Shown here piece after piece: positions 58,701 through 64,000 of a stretch of DNA of 64,000 nucleotides. Within the stretch, counting starts at the first letter, position 1. The number at the start of each line of letters is the position of its first letter. Where the stretch lies: NCBI RefSeq assembly GCF_041381155.1, contig NC_091134.1:3716001-3780000 (forward strand). Reading direction: 5' to 3'. The notes under the pieces were generated by a model. It did not search any database. It saw only the letters and a list, made by a program, of their open reading frames with translations, and had not been told where the DNA came from. Origin of the DNA: Argopecten irradians (taxonomy: Eukaryota; Mollusca; Bivalvia; Pectinida; Pectinidae). Both the position numbers and the translations under genes were made by a program.

Positions 58701-59261
58701 TTTTTTTTCTTCATTTCTTCTTATCAAATAAGATTTCAAAATATTATCCTTATTGAAGCATCGAAGTATTCATAATTTACTTTTCAAATTATAAACTGAT
58801 ACAACTAAGAGAATAATTTTTAGTAGATTATCATAAGTAAAATCTAAACAAAAACATTTTTCTTACAGTACGGAACACAAAGTAACCAATAATCTTATTT
58901 CATTTCTTTCTAATACTTTTTCAGTTGAGCATGAAAAATAATCCTAAAATTATAACCACTTTAAAATTTCGATGAAAATTTTTGATCAACAAAAGAGAAA
59001 CCATATTGAATTGAATGATTCCCTCATAATAATATAAGTTTATAAAGTACTTACAGGAGGTGGGTTTTCTATATTTAGCTCGAAAGGGACACCACCGTAT
59101 CCAAATTTGATGATGTCCCCTGGAGCAAGCCTCACTATGGCATTTTGGACACGACAGTCGTTTACGTAGGTTCCCTGTGCGGTGTTGAGGTCCTGGAGGA
59201 CGTAACAGTCTTCTTGTTCATGGTATTCGATCACCGCATGTTGCTGGTCAATACCAGGGGT
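37153..59261 (-). CDS. FHAD1: forkhead-associated domain-containing protein 1 (first exon missing)
   Basis: Large FHA and coiled-coil protein; its molecular role is poorly known. Minus-strand exons, 5' to 3': 59261-59055, 58193-58161, 57157-57140, 52145-51782, 50762-50680, 50395-50156, 47702-47532, 45557-45387, 44831-44619, 44362-44123, 43843-43645, 43250-43062, 42841-42386, 41999-41867, 41497-41391, 41163-41004, 40733-40601, 40205-40067, 39741-39518, 39176-38956, 38718-38667, 38399-38286, 38173-38078, 37705-37565, 37188-37153. All junctions are GT-AG and phases chain throughout. The visible part is about 1,380 residues; a usual first exon of some 30 residues would bring it to about 1,410, the vertebrate length as I recall. 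The first coding exon, with the G-R part of the FHA fold, is not visible up to 64,000. Confidence 0.93.
40171..40430 (-). repeat. tandem array of an FHAD1 splice acceptor and exon start
   Basis: Four direct copies of about 70 bp each contain AGAGGTAATTCGGCCCTAGA or a close variant, at 40,191, 40,262, 40,331 and 40,402. On the minus strand each includes the acceptor and the codons G-R-I-T-S-E-M-T-A-L-G. The copy nearest 40,191 is the real exon boundary. The other copies run into TAA after the codon for C of GPQC, or are diverged. The array lies in intron 40,206-40,600. Confidence 0.88.
41004..45557 (-). CDS. FHAD1: FHAD1 exons: central coiled-coil region
   Basis: Nine exons of nearly continuous heptad-type sequence. 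45,387-45,557 has KLTREIEMLKKELREKEGYV; 44,619-44,831 has ISKLKEELEKTKLSVFEEKQ; 44,123-44,362 has LERFRNRVIQVTYSTPGIK; 43,645-43,843 is less helical, with SWEQAIEASLEQCG. 43,062-43,250 and 42,386-42,841 follow, the latter a 456-nt exon with EEKLDNAVREERQRVEQLER and QHGVTICAMEERLVKMTKRV. 41,867-41,999 has a proline run (SKPPPKPVPPPKPKVIV) breaking the coil. 41,391-41,497 has GLRRDLAGAHARLSDIT, and 41,004-41,163 has LTDVRQQLAKLSKIIDKQKE. The QHGVTICAMEERL and RDLAGAHARLSDIT blocks are diagnostic for FHAD1. Confidence 0.93.
45558..47531. other. FHAD1 intron, nothing recognised
   Basis: AT-rich intron of 2.0 kb between the FHAD1 exons at 47,532 and 45,557. No splice-supported extra exon, repeat array or RNA gene seen; there is an A-rich tract with CAAAA units at about 46,770-46,820. 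Confidence 0.5.
47532..52145 (-). CDS. FHAD1: FHAD1 exons: proline/serine linker and first coiled-coil
   Basis: 51,782-52,145 encodes IAYPPVQQRPAWSQPLTLLS and further disordered sequence with a duplicated RPLSAGSARPLSAGSAASSA, comparable to the RPVSA segment of vertebrate FHAD1. 50,680-50,762 continues GGWTNGLDRRPPVAVPIV. 50,156-50,395 begins the coiled coil (EEVSSLRNVEANSQRKDQML, LQHRLTTQ, VVALETELTSKNQEIIAMRE). 47,532-47,702 gives LSLKLKELNNVKNELERVKK. The 1.0-kb intron 50,763-51,781 contains a CT-rich minisatellite. Confidence 0.9.
47703..50155. other. FHAD1 intron, nothing recognised
   Basis: AT-rich intron of 2.45 kb with a long T run at about 49,478-49,494. No protein-like open frame with splice sites was found on either strand. 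Confidence 0.5.
50865..51515. repeat. CT-rich minisatellite in an FHAD1 intron
   Basis: Degenerate repeat built from alternating CCTTTCTCTGG, CTTCCTCAGG and CTTTCTCAGGA blocks of about 10-12 bp, organised in longer variant units (for example a unit of about 93 bp repeated near 50,905-51,095). Plus-strand open frames of 97-130 codons through it are repeat artefacts antisense to FHAD1. On the FHAD1 strand it is purine-rich (GGAAGTCCTGAG-like). Confidence 0.88.
53081..53137 (-). CDS. candidate alternative first exon of FHAD1 (a)
   Basis: Minus-strand ATG after AAACAAAAA reads M-T-R-H-P-R-P-P-S-G-R-P-L-S-Q-S-H-G-E. It then meets a possible donor GTGTGT in phase 0, which would join in frame to the exon starting I-A-Y-P-P. 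The RPPSGRPLS motif resembles RPLSAGS in that exon. A stronger donor, GTGAGG, 4 nt earlier would give the wrong phase. No acceptor precedes it, so it would have to be a first exon. Confidence 0.25.
55660..55701 (-). CDS. candidate alternative first exon of FHAD1 (b)
   Basis: A 42-nt minus-strand segment runs from ATG to a consensus donor GTAAGG: M-E-L-S-K-S-D-Y-Y-S-D-K-Y-G. It is in phase 0, so splicing to the exon at 52,145 gives ...SDKYG-IAYPPVQQRP in frame. The absence of a 3' splice site just upstream and the start codon argue for a first exon, which would produce an FHAD1 isoform without the FHA domain. Confidence 0.35.
57140..58193 (-). CDS. FHAD1: FHAD1 microexons linking FHA and proline-rich segments
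   Basis: Two very short phase-0 exons. 58,161-58,193 (33 nt, A-R-Q-E-R-P-T-G-F-Q-Q) has acceptor TTTCCTCCCAG and donor GTATTA. 57,140-57,157 (18 nt, K-Q-K-I-P-P) has acceptor TTATTTAG and donor GTAAGT. Both keep the frame from ENPPP into IAYPPVQQRP and have the Pro/Gln-rich character of the linker in known FHAD1 proteins. Support is from splice signals and frame only. Confidence 0.5.
58194..59054. other. FHAD1 intron after the FHA exon, nothing recognised
   Basis: An 861-bp AT-rich intron. No repeat or additional exon seen. Confidence 0.5.
59055..59261 (-). CDS. FHAD1: FHAD1 exon: C-terminal two thirds of the FHA domain
   Basis: The 69 codons begin TPGIDQQHAVIEYHEQEDCY and continue VLQDLNTAQGTYVNDCRVQN, AIVRLAPGDIIKFGYGGVPF and ELNIENPPP. 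The conserved FHA histidine (QQHAVIEY) and the GTYVND turn are present, and ENPPP is the FHAD1-specific end of the domain. FHA domains bind phosphothreonine peptides. The asparagine that usually precedes GT in the phosphopeptide-binding loop is glutamine here (TAQGTYVN). Confidence 0.93.
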
Positions 59262-61185
59262 CTGAAATAAAAAACAGATATGTCGATGAAAGATATATCA
59301 CATCTAGGCGTCATACAAAATACTTATACGTATTGGCCATTTTCTACCCATATAACAAAGTTTGAACGGAACAGATGTAGATAATAATATCACATTTTCT
59401 AAAACTCAAAGTTGTATTTTATAATGTGAACATGGTGAGCAAAATTATCTAAGTGTTAGAAACATTCTAAATGAAATCATAACTTAGACATGTTGTTTTG
59501 AATGTGCTGAACTCTTTTGTGAGAAAGGTGCATTTATCTGTTGTTAGCAGACATCTAAAAAGTAAAAAGCTCAAACTATTTTTTTAAATGTACATTAACA
59601 ACCTTTCCTATTTGTCCTTTTTCTTAAAAAGAGGCAAAAAATAATCTCATTTTTCTTCTCTTTTTTTCTTTCTTTAGTTCTCTTTTTGCCTTTTTTACAC
59701 ATCGATCATTTCTTATCTCAAATTACAGAATAGGAAACAAATGCAAATTATTTGTATTAATTTCCTGTACTTTGTATCATAAATAACTCTTATTTTACCT
59801 TAATATAAGTATCATTGAAAGATACTTTTTTAGGATGTACTAATCCATTATTCTTTGTTGTCTTACGTAAAATACTACTGTTCATGATGTATAGGTATAT
59901 TCTGTAATGTTTTGAACACCGGCCATCAAACAAAAACAAATCAAATTCCTCCTTTTTGTGGGATCATACTGCATGTCTTCAGCACTAGCGATTTGTATTT
60001 AGCAATTACAAATTTTTAGTAAAAAAATGTAGTATATAAATCATGAAAATGAAGACTAAAATCAAAACAAAAATTCACTTGATATTTTCCTCTGAAATAA
60101 CACAAATTGAAGGGCAAGAGAAACACTCATCCAGTCGTCTTAAATGCAATGATAATTAAGACATAATGAATTAGTCTCCACTAAAATCCATTAACAAATG
60201 AACCATCATCTAAATCAGCTGTAAATTGATCACCCTGGAGTCTTTGTATGATACTAGTGATTTATATTTTTTATAAACACAGGACAAAATAAAAGGCCTC
60301 GATCACACTGGAGTCTACGTCTGATTTATGCAGGACAAAATAACAGGCCTCACATCGAGTCTATGTCTGATTTATAAAAACACAGGACAAAACAAACGGC
60401 TATCTCTGAATCTGGGACGCTAACTTTACTGATACAGGAGACTTCACCACCAAAATATACCCCACATCAATTATAGATATATCCCCTAAAACAACAAAAG
60501 CTATTCTACCAATGCACCTTATTACACTGTACATGTAAATTACATAATGAGGATTATTGATCGTTATCTGCAGGGAAAGTGACAGAGGATGAAAGGATGT
60601 GGAGTATGGATTTCCAATAATTGGATTGTCCATCCAATATTAGTACTGTTCTTTGTCTATATGACATGTGTCCACTCCGCAGGCCAGTAATTATCATAAT
60701 CACTGCCACACACTGGCTCTGGTTATTATCCTCTCATTACAGATTGACTAAGTGTGTCAAGCCAGTATTGTCAACAATTATTCAGTGAAATTTCAGCTTA
60801 GATTCATCAGTCATTAGAGACAAGTTATCTTGCATTATTCATTTTTTTTAAATTATAATTTGAATCAATTTCATATGGCAGTGGCCATGCTTAGAGGTGG
60901 GAACTGTAATTTTAGGCTTATAATTTATAGTTTTTTAAATACCTACAGAGGTGAGCATTCTACAGATTTACTTAATACAGATGTAATCCCGATAATGGTG
61001 TTACCATAGATACAGATATAAAAATTGCATATAAATAATGGTGATCCTAATACAACCATAAACAGAGATGACTTTACAATAAAATTGACCATATAAAACA
61101 GGTCACCAAAATAATACCTGGTCAATATAAAGAATTTGGTCATTATGGCCGTAATATTATTTCCGGGAGAGAAACATCACAGTGA
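59262..61185. other. FHAD1 first intron, proximal part
   Basis: I searched the minus strand for the missing first FHA exon (an I-G-R-H-x-x-x-D pattern before a donor) and did not find it. A short direct near-repeat (CAGGACAAAATAAAAGGCCT / CAGGACAAAATAACAGGCCT) occurs at about 60,282 and 60,331. Otherwise AT-rich intron. Confidence 0.5.
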
Positions 61186-61880
61186 AGTTAGAGACCGTCA
61201 TAAAAGTGCACCATGATATAGTTATTATCATTATAGACCATAAAAGTGCACCATGGTACAGTTAATATCATTATAGACCATAAAAGTGCACCATGATACA
61301 GTTAATATCATTATAGACCATAAAAAAGCACCATGATACAGTTAATATCATTATATACTATAAAAGTACACCCAGATACAGTTAATATCATTATAGACCA
61401 TAAAAGTGCACCATGATACAGTTAATATCATTATAGACCATAAAAGTGCACCATGATACAGTTAATATCATTATAGACCATAAAAGTGCACCATGATACA
61501 GTTAATATCATTATAGACCATAAAAGTGCACCATGATACAGTCAATATCATTATAGACCATAAAAGTGCACCATGATACAGTTAATATCATTATAGACCA
61601 TAAAAGTGCACCATGATACAGTTAATATCATTATAGACCATAAAAGTGCACCATGATACAGTTAATATCATTATAGACCATAAAAGTGCACCATGATACA
61701 GTTAATATCATTATAGACCATAAAAGTGCACCATGATACAGTTAATATCATTATAGACCATAAAAGTGCACCATGATACAGTTAATATCATTATAGACCA
61801 TAAAAGTGCACCATGATACAGTTAATATCATTATAGACCATAAAAGTGCACCATGATACAGTTAATATCATTATAGACCA
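61185..61880. repeat. 40-bp satellite array (about 17 units)
   Basis: Near-identical 40-bp units (TAAAAGTGCACCATGATACA then GTTAATATCATTATAGACCA) run head to tail. Only the leftmost units, to about 61,380, carry substitutions; the rest are almost perfect, so the array is recently homogenised. It lies in FHAD1 intron 1. Confidence 0.95.
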
Positions 61881-61969
61881 GTATACAGGAGTGACAAATA
61901 CAAGAGACAGAAGTGATTGTATACATTGCAGATCATTACACAGACCAATATACAGCGATGACAATTAAA

Positions 61970-64000
61970 ATATACAGGGGTGACCATTATACAGGGTGAC
62001 CATTATACAGGGGTGACCATTATACAGGGTGACCATCATACAAAGGGTGACCATTATACAGGGGTGACCATTATACAGGGGTGACCATTATACAGGGGTG
62101 ACCATTATATAGGGTGACCATTATACAGGGGTGACCATTATACAGGGGTGACCATTATACAGGGGTGACCATGATACAGGGGTGACCATTATACAGGGGT
62201 GACCATTATACAGGGGTGTGACCATTATACAGGGTGGATCATTATACAGGGTGACCATTATACAGGGTGACCATTATACAGGGGTGACCATTATACAGGG
62301 GTGACCATTATACAGGGGTGACCATTATACAGGGGTGACCATGATACAGGGGTGACCATTATACAGGGGTGACCATTATACAGGGGTGACCATTATACAG
62401 GGGTGACCATTATACAGGGGTGACCATTATACAGGGGTGACCATTATACAGGGGTGACCATTATACAGGGTGACCATTATACAGGGGTGACCATTATACA
62501 GGGGTGACCATTATACAGGGTGACCAGATACAGGGTGACCATATACAGGGTGACCATTATACAGGGTGACCATTATATACAGGGGTGACCATTACACAGG
62601 GGTGACCATGATACAGGTGTGACCATCATACAGGGGTGACCATCACACAGGGATGACCATGATTCAGGTGTGACCATCATACAGGTGTTGACCATATATA
62701 CAGGGGTGACCACAATACAGGGGTGACCATTATACAGGGGTGACCATTATATACAGAAGGTGACCATGATACAGGGTGACCATGAGACAGGGTGATAACA
62801 GGGTGACCATTATACAGGGTGACCATGATACAGGGGTGACCATTATACAGGGGTGACCATTATACAGGGGTGACCATTATACAGGGTGACCATTATACAG
62901 GGTGACCATTATACAGGGGTGATCATTATACAGGGGTGACCATTATACAGGGGTGACCATTATACAGGGGTGACCATCATACAGGGTGACAATCATACAG
63001 GGTGACCATTATAACAGGGGTGACCATATACAGGGGTGACCATGATATACAGGGTGACCATGATCATACAGGGGGTGACCATGATACAGGGGTGACCATA
63101 TACAGGGTGACCATTATACAGGGTGACCATTATACAGGGGTGACCATTATACAGGGGTGACCATTATACAGGGGTGACCATTATACAGGGGTGACCATTA
63201 TACAGGGGTGACCATTATACAGGGTGACCATTATACAGGGGTGACCATTATACAGGGTGACCATTATACAGGGGTGACCATTATACAGGGGTGACCATTA
63301 TACAGGGTGACCATTATACAGGGTGACCATTATACAGGGGTGATCATTATACAGGGTGACCATTATACAGGGGTGACCATTATACAGGGGTGACCATTAT
63401 ACAGGGGTGACCATTATACAGGGGTGACCATTATACAGGGGTGACCATATACAGGGGTGACCATGATACAGGGGTGACCATATATACAGGGTGACATTAT
63501 ACAGGGTGACCATGATACATGGTGACCATATACAGGGTGACCATGATACAGGGTGACCATTATACAGGGGTGACCATTTTACAGGGTGACCATGATACAG
63601 GGTGACCATCACACAGGGGTGACCATTATATACAAAGGTGACCATGATACATGGTGACCATCATACAGAAGTGACCATTATACAGGGTGACCATTTTACA
63701 GGGTGACCATGATACAGGGTGACCATCACACAGGGGTGACCATTATATACAAAGGTGACCATGATACATGGTGACCATCATACAGAAGTGACCATTATAC
63801 AGGGTGACCATTATACAGGGTGACCATTATATATATGGGGGTGACTATTATACAGGGTGACCATCACACAGGGGTGACCATTATATACAAAGGTGACCAT
63901 GATACATGGTGACCATCATACAGAAGTGACCATTATACAGGTTGACCATTTTACAGGGTGACCATGATACAGGGTGACCATCACACAGGGGTGACCATTA
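61970..64000. repeat. 16/17-bp satellite array continuing past the window
   Basis: More than 2 kb of GGGTGACCATTATACA (16 bp) and GGGGTGACCATTATACA (17 bp) units, about 120 copies, mixed with CATGATACA and CATCACACA variants. From about 63,590 to the end a higher-order block of about 130 bp (TGACCATTATATACAAAGGT ... TACATGGTGACCATCATACA) repeats. The open frame on the minus strand (about 63,397-63,645) is an artefact. Confidence 0.95.

Noticed and set aside
63397..63645. Minus-strand open frame rich in N-G-H-P-V
   Set aside because: Artefact of the 16/17-bp satellite.
61185..64000. CRISPR-like array
   Set aside because: Units are contiguous, with no unique spacers, and lie in a eukaryotic intron; they are satellites.

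Overview
This is metazoan nuclear DNA, most likely from a bivalve or other lophotrochozoan. It is AT-rich, with multi-exon genes and GT-AG introns. It is full of minisatellites, tRNA-derived SINEs, LINE remnants, MITEs and a tandem-repeat element resembling the bivalve 'pearl'/Helentron-associated elements. The species cannot be fixed from sequence alone. There is no prokaryotic gene organisation, operon or CRISPR.

Three protein-coding genes can be read. (1) A carbohydrate sulfotransferase on the minus strand (9,899-11,442, 5' end unresolved) has both PAPS-binding motifs. (2) A complete DNAJC11 orthologue on the plus strand (19,868-30,011) has 17 exons whose phases all agree and encode 564 residues, close to the vertebrate length. 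It is a mitochondrial J-protein. (3) A nearly complete FHAD1 orthologue on the minus strand (59,261 down to 37,153) has 24 supported exons encoding about 1,380 residues; only the first coding exon is missing, and it must lie beyond position 64,000 or be unrecognised. DNAJC11 and FHAD1 converge tail to tail. They show no functional link, but as I recall both map to human 1p36, so this may be a remnant of ancestral linkage.

Layout. 1-4,000: a 42-bp minisatellite, a possible terminal exon of a gene entering from the left, and weak exon-like fragments. 4,000-7,400: a short tandem repeat invaded by a MITE with a 9-bp target-site duplication and by a decayed endonuclease-type (R2-like) LINE. 8,473-9,701: a pogo/Tigger-like non-autonomous DNA element. 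9,899-11,815: the sulfotransferase and a repeat array built from its own splice junction. 12,190-18,640: LINE fragments, a 2.2-2.3-kb segment present twice (the second copy embedded in a 68-bp minisatellite) and a perfect 36-bp hairpin. 19,868-32,200: DNAJC11 and a tandem copy of its last exon and 3' flank. 32,611-33,892: a pearl-like element. 37,153-64,000: FHAD1, ending in more than 2.7 kb of satellite arrays in its first intron.

The most notable pattern is that all three genes carry a local tandem duplication spanning an intron/exon 3' splice junction. The sulfotransferase and FHAD1 each have four copies of an acceptor with the start of its exon, and DNAJC11 has two copies of its terminal exon. 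The extra FHAD1 and sulfotransferase acceptors I read lead quickly to stop codons, so their use would create poison isoforms. FHAD1 also has two internal ATG-starting exon candidates that would give proteins lacking the FHA domain.
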